Origin: Halicephalobus mephisto
Taxonomy: Eukaryota > Nematoda > Chromadorea > Rhabditida > Panagrolaimidae
DNA: 64,000 nucleotides
Reading direction: 5' to 3'
NCBI GenBank assembly: GCA_009193035.1
Contig: SWDT01000086.1
Coordinates: 370,368-434,367 of the forward strand
Positions 8,690 through 20,010 of this stretch are shown here, piece after piece. Position 1 is the first letter of the stretch; each line of letters starts with the position of its first letter. The notes under the pieces are model-generated. The model did no database searches. It was not told the origin of the DNA and saw only the letters and a list, made by a program, of their open reading frames with translations. The position numbers and the translations under genes were made by a program.

Positions 8690-11448
8690 ATGTTGTTTTT
8701 ATTTTTCCTCTTGTTTTTCAACTACAGTATCCAAAGTGATATTTCTGTACTGAAAACAGGATTAATTGATGAATCATTCATTAATCCTCCTGTTTGTCCT
8801 TTTAATTCTCATGTTGTCTGCAACATGCATAATTTAAATTTTCTTTGTTTTTGTTACATTTCGCCGACGACTCCGTTGACGGATTCCATCAGGAGCTGCA
8901 ACGAGGTCTTCGACATCAGATTCCCTTCTTTCAATGTGATGGAGTTCAGGATCTCTTCTAAAATGTTCCAAGACTACAATTGGACGGATTTCGACAAAGA
9001 AGTCGGATTGATCTTCGAGGACTCCACTGGATCCGATTTTAGGAACTTTTTATTTCTCAGAAAGTACTGTATAGGAGACGACATTGTTATTCAAACTCTC
9101 AGGTTGAATGACACTGTAAAAAAAAGAAAAAGGAACAAAATTAGCGACATAGATGTGGTCCAGATAAGAGCGACGATGTTGGATGTCAGGGATTTCGTGA
9201 AGATGAATCTTCTTAATTACACTTTGAACAACATAAGAACGGTGATTTTTGATCTATTTTAACCTGAAATAAACTTTGTTTTAGTCGGAATCGCTGTATC
9301 CTTTGAAGATTCTGAAGTCGAAGAAACTGACAAATGTCTGTGAGAAATCGAATCTTCCTACTCCGACGATCTGCAACGCCCATTCAGAATCCAGAAGATG
9401 TGTCTGCAAATTCACCCAAGCTGAAGCTTATTACGGTACAGATACAGTATCTTGTGATAGAATCTTCGACATTGACGAGGATACTAAGAATCGAATTTCT
9501 CTTTATAGTACGGTAGTCTACAAAGAAAACTACCTCAGGTCTCCAGAAGCTTTTGACGAAATGATTCTGTCCGATTTGGAAGCCGTCATGAGACTGGAAC
9601 CGGGATCTCTGGTCATGCTGAGGAAATTCTGTCATGATAAAAAACTCCACATCCAGTTTGCTCAGTTGAGAAATGCATCCAGGAATCCACTTTTCGTTCC
9701 AGAAGACCTCGTTCCGAATCACTGGAATTTCATAGATTTCACTTTTAAAGTCCCGAAGTTAACTAACGGGATTCTGGCCCACTTCCAGACCAAATTACCG
9801 TTGTTCCCGATTACTGTAGAAGACAATGGCCCACCTTTTGATGCTACCATATTTACAGTAAGTTCAATAACCACACTTGTGGTTTTCAAGCTTTTCAACG
9901 CAAAGTTATAATTAAAATTAAATTTGAACGAGAAGTATCTAAACTATAGTAATCAAACTCAGATTCTGAATTTGAACTCAGAATTGGAAATTGACCTTTG
10001 AACTTTAAGTTTATAAAACTTCAGATTCAATGTTTACGACTTTATAAATCTACTAGATGATATTCTTATTTGAGGTACAATGAAAGACGAACCTTTCTCA
10101 CGAGAGTCCTTGTTGAGAACTCGATAGCAGTCCGTGTTAAAACTTTTGTACACAAAAATGGGTGCATTACATATAATGTGTCGATAGATTAAAACGGCTC
10201 TGATGTGTCACACATTATATTCAATATATCGATACATTTAGTTGATATCGATCTATTGTATTCAGTGTATTAGTACATTATGACAGCTCTAATGTATCAT
10301 ATACATTATATTCGATGTACTGATGCATTAGGATGATATCAATGTATTGCATATAATGTATCAATATATTAAAGCGGTTCTGATATGGTAGATGTGTTAT
10401 ATTCACTATATCGATATATTAAATTGATATCGATGCATTGTACTTAATGTACCGGTTATCGAATATAATATATCTTATATATTATATCCGTTTTGATATA
10501 CTCTTTTTTTGTACGTAGTGTGTGTATTATTATGTAGTTGTGCATTTTTAAAAATAATTATTTTGTTAATCAAGCTTTAAATATTCAACCATCTTCGAGC
10601 AGATGGTATCACATCATTGTCGGTTGATTTCCAAAGGTAATTTGGATTCGAATAATTTATGCGAAAAATATTGTATAAAACAAAAATTAACGTTAATTTT
10701 GGCGCGTTTTTCTACAATGTTTAACTGACTAGTTTTTTGAATGGTATTTACTCTTCGAAATTTCCAATTTTTTCAAGAAAAATTTCTGAAGTCATGCCTT
10801 AAGAGAAAATTCTGTATTTTGCCAGTCTTTGCTGTCAATTCTGATTTCAAATTTGAAATTCACATATGAAATTACTGTATTCTAAATATCTTATTATTAG
10901 ATCGTAACTAGGGGTTCCTGATCCGCGTATAGACGAGAAATATGTAGAAATAATTTCATAGGACCGGATATACGAGATAAATCACAATTTTGTAAAAATT
11001 ATTGCGCAAGTTTAAAATTGCCGTCAATCCGCAATCGTACAAATTTCGTTGGTCCTCAGGGCATTTTCCTTCGGGACCGAAGTTACACAACCTTCCACTC
11101 AAATAGATTATACACAATCCAACACTTATATAACATCTAAAGGCGTAATATTTTTGTACAAAAATATAAAGTTTAAAGTTACGCAAATAACCGTTAATTG
11201 TGGAATTAATAAAAAGTGAATTTTAGAGATTCTATTATTCTGTGTTCTTCTCCAGCGATCCGCAGCATTATTTCATCCTCCTGAGTCCTTTGATCTGTCT
11301 TCTGGTCGTTATCTTCTTCGTCAAACGTCATCTGGATTTCCAGGAAGAAGAATTCGAAAGACTTTTTCCAAGACCGAAAAAAAGAAAACCAAAATTGAAT
11401 TCGAATGGAATCACGAAACCTTTGTTGAAAAATCATTACCCAAATTAA
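8690..11448 (+). CDS. Single-pass membrane protein with duplicated unknown ectodomain
   Basis: Exons 8690-9241, 9285-9857 and 11227-11448 are all phase 0 and give 448 residues. The first intron is 43 bases. The product has a signal peptide (MLFLFFLLFFNYSIQS), then two related Cys-containing units. Unit 1 (about 35-185) has CNMH...CFC...RSCNEVFDI...FLRKYC. Unit 2 (about 200-350) has CNAH...CVC...VSCDRIFDI...MLRKFC. The order and spacing of these marks indicate an internal duplication. Exon 3 adds one membrane helix (ILLSPLICLLVVIFFVK) and a basic tail of about 43 residues containing FPRPKKRKPK. This predicts a type I surface protein. The family is not recognised. If the donor at 9858 were not used, reading would run to a stop at 9909-9911, giving a short hydrophobic tail instead. 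The receptor tyrosine kinase gene lies next on the same strand, but any link is speculation. Confidence 0.8.
10080..10510. repeat. Degenerate tandem repeat in intron 2
   Basis: Units of about 60-70 bases carry AATATATCGATA(C/T)ATTA, GCTCTGATGTGTCA-like and GTATAATGT-like words, repeated about six times with many changes. The same words (ATATCGATATATTAAAACG, CTCTGATATATCAAA) recur in the core of the inverted elements at 12150-12560 and 15985-16400. This array may therefore be an expanded piece of that element. Confidence 0.6.
10896..11135. repeat. Dispersed repeat, copy B
   Basis: Same-orientation relative of 7517-7755, with the blocks ATCGTAACTAGGGGTTCCTG, GGATATACGAGA, TTGGTCCTCAGGGCATTTTC and TTCGGGACCGAAG in the same order. 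It sits in intron 2 of the membrane-protein gene, just before the final exon. Confidence 0.6.
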
Positions 11449-12818
11449 TCATTTTTATTACGAAAATTAAAAATTGCAATTTTATGAAATTATTTCGACA
11501 CGAATTTTGAGAATTTATCAGAAACGGAATTTCGATTTTTAATATTTGTTTTAAAATTGTATTTTATAAAAATTAAACATCGATATTTTTGCGAAATTTT
11601 TTCAACACGAATTTCTAGGAATTTTAAGAATCTTTTATTCGATGATTTTGGAATATTTTAGAAATTTGAACAAAATTACAGTACTATATAAAACTTAAAT
11701 TAAAAAATTGTTTCAATTTGATTCAATTTTTAGAGATTCTAAAAACTTTTGGATTTTAAAATATTTTAAAAAATTGAACAAACTTACAGTATTATATTAT
11801 ATGAAAATTATGAATAAAAATTGTTTCAATTCGAATTTTTAGAATCTTCTAGGACTTTTAGAATCTTTTTTAAGTTGTTTTAGAAGATTCCACAAAATTT
11901 TGCTTGGATTCTAGAAGATGTCGAAAATTTCAATTGGATTCTACGAGACTTCAGAAATTTTCTGTTAGATTCTCGGAGATTTCGAAATTCTAGAAATCTT
12001 ATATCTTATGTTATAAAAAAGCAAAAATGAACGTTGTTACGAAATTGTCTCGACGTGAATATCAAGAATTTCATAAAAACTACAGTAATCTGTACATTGA
12101 TTTTCCGCAACAGTTGTTTCGTAATTTTCATCATATGATCAAAAAACTCGTCAAAGATAAACTTCATTATTCATGTTCAAAACACAAAAAAAGCATAATT
12201 TTTGGAACAGTAACAAATATAAACCGTCACTATTATGTTTTATATTTCGTCACAAATATCAAATATTCACGAAAAATGTGACGATTGTGTTACATTTTTG
12301 TTACTTTTCGCAATTGTTACGGATTCAGAAGATACGCTTTTTTGTATAAATTTAATATACCTATACATTAAATCTAATATATTTGATATATCAGAGTCGT
12401 TTTAATATATCGATATATCATATATAATCCATCGATATCAACATAAAAAACCGTAACTTTCGGCACAGTAACAAATATAAATCGTCACTATTATGTTTTA
12501 TATTTCGTCACAAATACTAAATATTCACAAAAATGTGACAATTTTGTTAAATTTCGTAACTTTTACGTGTTTAAAAAAATTTTTTTTTCAAAAATTCGCG
12601 AATTTTAACAAAATGTAAAAATATTTAACTTTTCATAAAAAATTAAAATGTCCTATTGCATCAAGTTACCCTATCCTTGATTTTCCGAGGATTAATCGTT
12701 TCCTTTCCTTGATCGGCTTGGAAAAGCGTGAAGACTTCTAACAATCAGCTTTCAACTCGAATGATAAGAAGACACAAGAAAATCACTGATTTTTCATTTT
12801 TGTTTTTTTTCTTCAACG
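11449..12818. other. Spacer before the receptor kinase gene
   Basis: The first 550 bases are low-complexity sequence with repeated TTTTAGAATCTT and ATTTCGACACG words. 12150-12560 is one arm of the inverted element pair. The open frame at 12027-12281 mostly overlaps that element and is not treated as a gene. The last 150 bases probably hold the promoter of the kinase gene. Confidence 0.55.
12150..12560 (+). mobile_element. Inverted-pair element, copy 1 (non-autonomous transposon?)
   Basis: About 410 bases with two internal direct copies of a module. Each module contains CAGTAACAAATATAAA, CGTCACTATTATG, TTTCGTCACAAAT and AAAATGTGAC. Between them is an AT-rich core with ATATATCGATATATCATATA. 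The element matches 15985-16400 in reverse complement over its whole length, including CGGATTCAGAAGATACGC. It has no coding capacity. Confidence 0.75.
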
Positions 12819-15800
12819 ATGTCTGACGTAACTACAAAGTTAAAATTTTTTATGTTTTTTTTATTTTTTATTTTATTACTTCTAAATGGATCAACAGCAG
12901 ATTCAGAAGTCAGAAATCCGAATCCTCCTCGGGGTACTGTAGATTGGGATTTGATTTTTATTCCTATTTTCGACTTTCACGGAGATCCGAATTCGACTAC
13001 AGTATACTTGGAAAAAATTAAGCAATTTTTAAATTCACTCGTAATTCCTGGACCACAGCAGTCGGGGTAAAAATAATTTATGTAAATTTTAATATTAATG
13101 GTTTTCAGAACTTTAATAATGAATTCAGTAACGAATGCGACGGTTACTGTAAAGTGCACTTTCGACCAGACAGATAACGAGGATTGTGAATCCAAAATTA
13201 ATCAAGATGTACTTAAAAATTTCGTTATTCATCCGTAAGTTGGTTAATCAATAAAATTTAAAAAAATAAAATTCAAATAACTTAGAAAAATAAGTTTTTA
13301 AAAATTTTCCTTTCAAAAGTTCTTTATAAATTTAATTTTTTATAACTTTTTTAAATTAAAAATTTTTCGTTTAAAAGTTTTTTTTTAAATATTCCATTTG
13401 AAAATTTTTTTAAATTTAATTTTTTTTAAAATTTTACATTTAAAAGTTTTTTTTAAATTTAACTTTTTTAAAATATTCCATTTGAAAATTTTTTTAAAAT
13501 TTTACATTTATGATTTTTTATAACTTTTTTAAAGAAAAATTTTTATTTAAAATTTTTTTATAATTTTTTTATTTAAAAACCTTTTAATAAATTTAATTTT
13601 TAACAATTTTAAAAAATTATAATCAAAATTGTACTTTTTTGTTCATTTTTATGTTTTTAGAATTCTTTGGAACTTCTTTATGTATGTTTCGATATGAAAA
13701 AGAACGAAAAATAATCCGATTTTCATTGAAATTAAAAAGAAAGAAAAAAATCATCAAAGTACTCTCGAACGGAAAAAATGTTTTACGATTACTTTTCAAA
13801 GTAATTCGATTTTAAAAAGTAATTTTAATTTTAAAGTAAATTTTTATTAAAAAAAATTAAAATTTAAAAAAAAATAAATTTTTATAAAAAAAATGAAAAT
13901 TTAAAAAAAAATATTTTAATTTTAAAATAAATTTTTATTAAAATAAATTTTAAATTTTAAAATAATTTTTTTTTAATTTTAATTTTTAAAGAAATTTAAT
14001 TTTAGATCGAAATCGATAAAATTTGAAGCTTCATTTCGACGTTCGTTTTCTGCTTCAAAATCTTCGATAAAATTCGTTTATTTTATGACAAATATTAAAT
14101 GTGAAGAAATTCGAAAATACGGAGACTTGGGAGATTTTTTGACTTCTGAAAACGTCAAAATTCTGAATGATTATTTTAATTCTTTTCGGATTTTTAATGT
14201 CATCACTGATAACGACAGAAGTAAGTTGATTTCGATTCCGCGATTAATCATCGTTTTTTACGTTTAGAATCGAAGATTATTCAAGCGGATTCTGACGACA
14301 ACAAAGATTTACGGAATACTGTAGGCACTGAAGATTTGAAATCCGGTCTGAAAACTGCATGTTGGCTGGACCCTGGTTCTGATTCCTTGTCGAAGAGGAC
14401 AGTTGAATATGTGGATTTGAAGGGGGATTTCTGGGATAAATATGACGGGAGATACAATCCGGGCAGGGTGGTGAGTGGAGCAGGGGGTTCTGTTTTCCCT
14501 TCTGATCCGTACCCTGAGGCTTCTCCTGATGGAACTGCGAGAAGAACTAACAAGGCTCATGTTGTCATCGACGCTATCCTCTATGAAAACACTTTGATGC
14601 TTTCTGATGAAGTTTCACATATCACTATTCTTAATGAAAATCCGTCAAATATTACGTCTTCCCCCAGCTCTACTACCACCCCTAATCCGCTCTCTCAAGA
14701 TAAAGGTAAGCCCCCATCTGCTAAGTTAATACTGTAGAACCTCCTTAAATACACCCTCGATGACACGACCCCTCTGCAAGAGTAACATCTCTCCTGTTCC
14801 TCCGGGTCGCATTTAAGAATGTTTTACAGTATGAACCAATTTCAGCCCTTCTCTACGCCATCATCGCGATCTGCGCTACAGTAATCGTTGTTGCTCTTTG
14901 TTGTGGAGTTATTTGTCTTCTGAAGATGAAATACAGATTCAGTAGTTTGAGAGTCAACTTCTACACTCGGAATCTCTTCAGAAGGACCCCAGCCAACTCG
15001 TCGGAAGGAATCGGGAACGACTACAGAACCGCCCCTAAATCAACTATGGAAATCGAATTCGACAAATGGGAAATCAAAGTTTCGGATTTAGTCATCAACA
15101 AAAACGAAAAACTGGGATCAGGGGCCTTTGCTGCTGTCTACAAAGGATATCTTAAAGGAAAAAATCCGTTATTCGAAAACAGTGGAAATCTTCATTTCGC
15201 TCTTGAAATGGCCGAAAACGCCGGAAACGAAGTCGCCGTCAAGATGCTTCATGCTCACGCTGATGACACGTCCAGAGATGAATTGAAGAAAGAAATAGAG
15301 TTCATGAAAACTCTAGGGTACCATCCCCACGTCCTGAACATGATTGGATGTGTGTCTTCCATCTACGATCCTCTGCTGATCGTTGAGTACTGTGCCAACG
15401 GGGATTTGCTCTCGATGCTGCGGAAAAACAAGGATTACATAACTACCGTAAGTTTTCGTTGTATTTGTCACGTCGAGTGGCTCCATCTAAATGATGAAGT
15501 CGATTCTCGAAGAAAAATTTACATAATAGATGTCTTAGGCACAATACAAAAAATTTATATCAAACTCGGTACACAACAAATATATAAATCCCCACAAAGA
15601 GGACTGTATGTTCCCTTGTCGGTGCTAAAGCAATCCGTTCGGGACCAAATGCTCTTCTATCGATGCTAAGGGAATCCGTTTGGGACCAGGTATTCTCTGC
15701 CGGGCTAAGAGAATCCGTTCGGGACAAGATATTCTATGTCGATACTAAGAGAATCCGTTCGGGACCAGATATTCCCTGTTGATATTGAGAAAATCCATTC

Positions 15801-18800
15801 AGGATCAAATATTTCTTATTGATACTAAGGAAATCCGTTGAGGACCAAGTGCTCTCTGTCGGTTGCGCTTTTCATTAAGAATGGGGTGCCTGATCCGACA
15901 ATTTTACTTAAAAAATTAAATTTGCAGCTAAAATAAATCATCATTTGTGATGAGATCAATATTTGTTTATTTACTTTTTGTTGAATCGGGTACACAAAAA
16001 AAGCGTAACTTTTGAATCCGTAACAATTGCGAAATGTGACACAATCGTTACATTTTTCGTGAGTATTTAGTATTTGTGACGAAATATAAAACTTAATAGT
16101 GACGATTTATATTTATTACTGTACCAAAAGTTATGGTTTTTTATGTTAATATCGATGGATTGTATATGATATATCGATATATTAAAACGACTCTGATATA
16201 TCAAATATATTAGATTCAATGTATAGTTATATTAAGTTTATACAAAAAAGCGTATCTTCTGAATCCGTAACAATTGCGAAAAGTAACAAAAATGTGACAC
16301 AATCGTCACATTTTTTATGAATATAACATTTGTAATGAAAATGTAACTTAATAGTGACGATTTGTATTTGTTACTGTGGTAAAAGTTACGCTTTATATTT
16401 TTTGTTAGTTATTTTCAAAATGCAAGTATTTAACACGTAAACGACAGCCTTTCTTATTCGAAAAATCGTTTTTGAAAAAAGTTAAGATGCATTCTAGATA
16501 ATTTTGGATTTTTTTCTGCACAGAAATTTAGAAATTTTTAAATTTGGATCAAAAGTATGCAGAATAGGATAATGGGACCTGTAGATTCTGAATCTCCGGA
16601 TTCTGAAGGCCGACATACATTTCTGATGTAAAATTCAGAATCTGCGGGTCCCATTACCTCGTTCTACATACTTTTGATCCAAATTTAAGGATTTCTAAAT
16701 TTCTGTGTCAGAAAAAGCCCAAAATTACGTAGAATGCATCTTAATTTTGTATACACCTTCCTGGGGACACTATTGTCATGTCATATTGTTCTAGAAAAAG
16801 CGATTTTTGATATTGATTTATCGAATGATTTTTTGCATAATTTTCATGCAAATTTTGACCCGAAGGATCAAAGTGAACGGAAAAAATATAAGAGGAAGAA
16901 ATATGAGGAAGAAGAAATATAATTTATGAGATAAATTACTAATTATGTGTGGAAATCGGGTTTTGGGATTAGGCTTAGGCATCTAGACTATAGTGATAAC
17001 AACACTATACTAGATTTTCGGATACTGTAATTGGTTTAATATTTTTTCTGTCTTATATTTCTTCCTACTGCTAGGATCGAACTTGTGGGACACGAACCCT
17101 ATGTCCCATTGTCTTGTAAGTGTTGAATAACTTGTGGTTTGTAGAATCCGACTGATGACTGTCCAGCAGATGCGGAGTTCTGTTTGGCGTTGAGGGACTT
17201 GCTTTCGTTTGCTTGGCAAGTGAGCGATGGAATGGTTTACATGTCATCGAAGAACTTTATTCATCGGGATGTTGCTGCTAGGAATATCCTGATAACGAAG
17301 AAAATGGTGGCTAAAGTGGCTGATTTTGGATTGTGCAGATACACCCAGGAAGCCCTCTACACGACGAAAGGAGGAAAATTACCGATAAAATGGATGGCAA
17401 TTGAGGCTCTGAAACAAGCCGAATTCACGTCGAAGAGCGATGTGTGGGCCTTCGGGGTGTTTTTATACGAACTCTTCTCCGTGGGGGACAGCCCCTACCC
17501 GAGCATCCAGCCAGGGGACATGATCGAGTACTTGATGAAAGGAAACCGACTGGAACAACCCGAACTGTGTCCCGACGAGATGTAAGTTCCGTATGAAATT
17601 CCACAAAATTAAAAATAAACTTAAAATTCCGTAGAAGCTTCCGAAACCGTTGAGAACTTTATGGAAGCTTCCGAAGTCTCTTAGAACTTCTTGGAAATTT
17701 ACGGAATCTTTTACAATTGTATGAAAGCTTCTGAAATCTTTTGGAATTTTTAAGTTTTTAGCATCTTGTAGAATCCGATAGAAAATTCTAAAAATTGACG
17801 GAAATTTTTGAAACATTTTATAATATTACAGAAGATTTTAGGATTTTCGAAAATTTCAGAGGAGATTTTCAGAATCTTTCATACAGTAGAATAAATTTCT
17901 GAAATTTAAGATTTAGTTTTTAGAAAATTCTAAAAATTGACGGAAATTTTTGAAACATTTTATAATATTACAGAAGATTTTGGGATTTTCGAAAATGTCA
18001 GAGGAGATTTTAAGAATCTTTCATACAGTAGGATAAATTTCTGAAATTTAAGATTTAGTTTTTAGAAAATTCTAAAAATTGACGGAAATTTTCGAAATAT
18101 TTTATAATATTACAGAAGATTTTGGAATTTTCGAAAATGTCAGAAAAGATTTTCAGAATCTTCTGTACTGTAATATAAATTTCTAAAGTCATTTGAAATT
18201 CAAAAAATTCCAAAAACATCCTAAGAATTCGTGTCGAGACAATTTCGAAAAAATTTTTATTTATGATTTTTATAAAAATATAATTTTCGGAATTTTATTT
18301 TTTTTTAATTTTATTAAAAATTTGAATGATTTTTAATTTTTTTTAAATTAAATTTTATTTAAATTTGAATGATTTTTATTTTTTTGAAATTTTATTAAAA
18401 AATTTGAATGATTTTTAATTTTTAAAATTAAATTTTATTAAAAAATTTGAATGATTTTTATTTTTTTAGGTAAATTTTATTTAAATTTGAATGATTTTTA
18501 TTTTTTTGAAATTTTATTAAAAATTTTAATGATTTTCATTTTTTTAAAATAAATTTTATTAAAAATTTCAATGATTTTTATTTTTGAATAATTGTGATTA
18601 TCTGTTGACCGGTGAATTGATTGCAGATACCAGATGATGAAAGACATGTGGAATCCGAATCCGGCAGACAGACCGACCTTCGAGGACATCAGACAACGGC
18701 TTTCTGGATTCTTGGAGATCACTTCTGATTCTTACGGTTACATCCAGGTCTCCAGGGATTACGGAACCTTGTACAGTCTAGTGGAACCGAAACCTGCCTC

Positions 18801-18879
18801 AGGCACAGCCCCGATGACCAGGACTCCGACGGAAGTAATCACTGAAGTCAGAAAAACAGAAAACGAATCCATACTTTGA
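12819..18879 (+). CDS. Receptor tyrosine kinase, nematode KIN-15/16-like
   Basis: Seven exons: 12819-13066, 13109-13234, 14006-14220, 14268-14705, 14846-15447, 17145-17581 and 18627-18879. Phases close to 772 residues. An N-terminal hydrophobic signal/anchor (about residues 9-27) precedes an ectodomain of about 315 residues without a recognisable Ig or FN3 fold and few cysteines. A Ser/Thr/Pro-rich stalk (SSPSSTTTPNPL) leads to one membrane helix (about 346-368). The tyrosine kinase domain (about 410-735) is complete. It shows GSGAFAAVYKG (P-loop), EVAVK (ATP lysine), KKEIEFMKTLG (helix C Glu), HRDVAARN (catalytic loop), DFGLCRY, KLPIKWMAIEAL (P+1 loop; MAIEAL rather than MAPESL) and SDVWAFGVFLYELFS. 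It should be active. The C-terminal tail has Tyr-containing sites (SYGYIQV, YGTLYS) that could dock SH2 proteins. The MAIEA form and overall layout recall the nematode KIN-16 family, but I cannot name the orthologue. Confidence 0.92.
14731..14832. mobile_element. Small palindromic MITE in kinase intron 4
   Basis: Begins TACTGTAGAACCTCCTTAAA and ends with an inverted relative (TTTAAGAATGTTTTACAGTA), with TA at both borders. About 100 bases, no coding potential. It occupies nearly all of the 140-base intron between exons 4 and 5. Confidence 0.65.
15610..15890. repeat. Minisatellite, about 50-base units, in kinase intron 5
   Basis: Six or so imperfect copies of a unit built on CTAAGAGAATCCGTTCGGGA followed by a segment like CCAGATATTCTCTGTCGA. 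The same words occur once at about 7210-7290 (TGTCGGTGCTAAATAAATCC), so the array appears to be an expansion within a dispersed element. Confidence 0.7.
15985..16400 (-). mobile_element. Inverted-pair element, copy 2
   Basis: Reverse-complement copy of 12150-12560, with the same two-module internal structure (GTAACAATTGCGAAA, TGTGACACAATCGT, GTGACGATTT) and the same AT-rich core. It lies in kinase intron 5, so exons 1-5 are bracketed by the two oppositely oriented copies. Confidence 0.75.
16482..16744. mobile_element. Foldback element with TTAA borders
   Basis: A palindromic element of about 263 bases. The termini are exact inverted repeats (TTAAGATGCATTCT and AGAATGCATCTTAA), and self-complementarity continues inward through CAGAAATTTAGAAAT, TTTGGATCAAAAGTATG and AATGGGACC. 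Both ends are TTAA, as for piggyBac-type target duplications. It does not encode a protein and sits in kinase intron 5. Confidence 0.75.
17776..18160. repeat. Tandem repeat, about 150-base unit, in kinase intron 6
   Basis: Nearly three copies of a unit containing AAATTCTAAAAATTGACGGA, ACATTTTATAATATTACAGA and TTCGAAAATGTCAGAGGAG. The copies differ by a few bases. Confidence 0.75.
18280..18595. repeat. AT tandem repeat in kinase intron 6
   Basis: About eight imperfect units of 38-42 bases with TTTTATTAAAAATTTGAATG and ATTTTTATTTTTTT. Low-complexity; no coding meaning. Confidence 0.7.
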
Positions 18880-20010
18880 TCATTTTTTTCTCAATGATCT
18901 CCGAAAATAGCTTTATTTATTTTTGATGAAACATAAATCCTATTTTTTATTTTTTAAAGTCATTGGAAATTAAAAAACATTTTTAAAATTTCTCAATTTC
19001 GAAATTATTTAATTTTTTAAAATTAAAATTATTTATTTTTTTTAAAATTATTTATTTTTTAAATTTTCAAATTAGTTAGAACTTTTTTGAAATAATTTAA
19101 AATTTTAAAGTTTTTTTTAATTTCAATTTTATTTATAATTATAAATTGAAATAATTAAGATTTTCTAAAATAATCTTCAAAATTTTTATTTTTTATATAA
19201 AATTTTTTAAATTCTTTAAAATTTAACTTTTAAATTTTTATTTTTTATAGATATATTAATAATAGACGATTGGAATAATCAAGTTTTTCGTATAGGCGGT
19301 CCTTTAAGACTTTCGTTTTTGTTTTATAAAATTTCATATAAAATTTTATTTATTTTTTAAAATTCTTTGAAATTTAATTTTTTGAATTTTTAACTTTTTA
19401 TTTTTTATTGATATATTAATAATAGACGATTGGAATAATCAAGTTTTTCGTATAGGCGGTCCTTTAAGACTTTCGTTTTTGTTTTATAAAATTTCATATA
19501 AAATTTTATTTATTTTTTTAAATTCTTTAACTTTTAACTTTTTTGACTTTTAAATTTTTATTTTTTATTGATATATTAATAATAGACGATTGGAATAATC
19601 AAGTTTTTCGTATAGGCGGTCCTTTAAGACTTTCGTTTCTACTTCGTGAGTAAACCACCACCCAGCAACCCGCAAGAGAGAATCGATTTGGAAAAACTGG
19701 CCGTCTGTCGCGCCAAAAATGTCCATGTCAGTCCTTCTTTTTTTAATTTTTTTTGACCATTTTAATTTAAAAATTACAATAAATCAAAAAAAAATTATTA
19801 TTTAATTTAAAAAAAACAATACCAGTTAAATCATTTTAAAAATGGGTTAAATGGTTTATTGTGGTCTTGACGCGAAAGTTGGCAGAGGAAGACGGGCTTG
19901 ATCTAAGTCGCGACTTTTTTCATCGACTTTAAAATTTGTAATTATTTATAATTATTTTTTTATTATTTTTTTAGGTAAATCCAATTGGTCTCAGCAACTT
20001 TATCGGCACA
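18880..20010. other. Spacer upstream of the annotated PHF14 start
   Basis: AT-rich low-complexity sequence with three large direct repeats (19240-19640). A stretch at about 19629-19726 and 19975-20010 reads as coding if joined (see findings), so the true PHF14 start may be here or further upstream. Between them, 19727-19974 resembles an intron (GTCAGT donor, TTTTTTTAG acceptor). Confidence 0.5.
19240..19640. repeat. Three direct copies of a roughly 160-base unit
   Basis: The words GATATATTAATAATAGACGA, TTGGAATAATCAAGTTTTTC and GTATAGGCGGTCCTTTAAGA occur three times, at about 19250, 19410 and 19570. The core is identical in each copy; spacer poly-T tracts vary. The third copy runs directly into the possible upstream PHF14 exon. 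Confidence 0.85.

Noticed and set aside
12027..12281. 84-codon plus-strand frame as a small gene
   Set aside because: Its 3' half lies in the repeated element 12150-12560, and the product shows no domain or signal.
17060..17130. Possible tRNA on the minus strand (GTTCGATCC word)
   Set aside because: The T-loop-like word lacks pairing flanks, and no acceptor stem or D-arm could be found around it.
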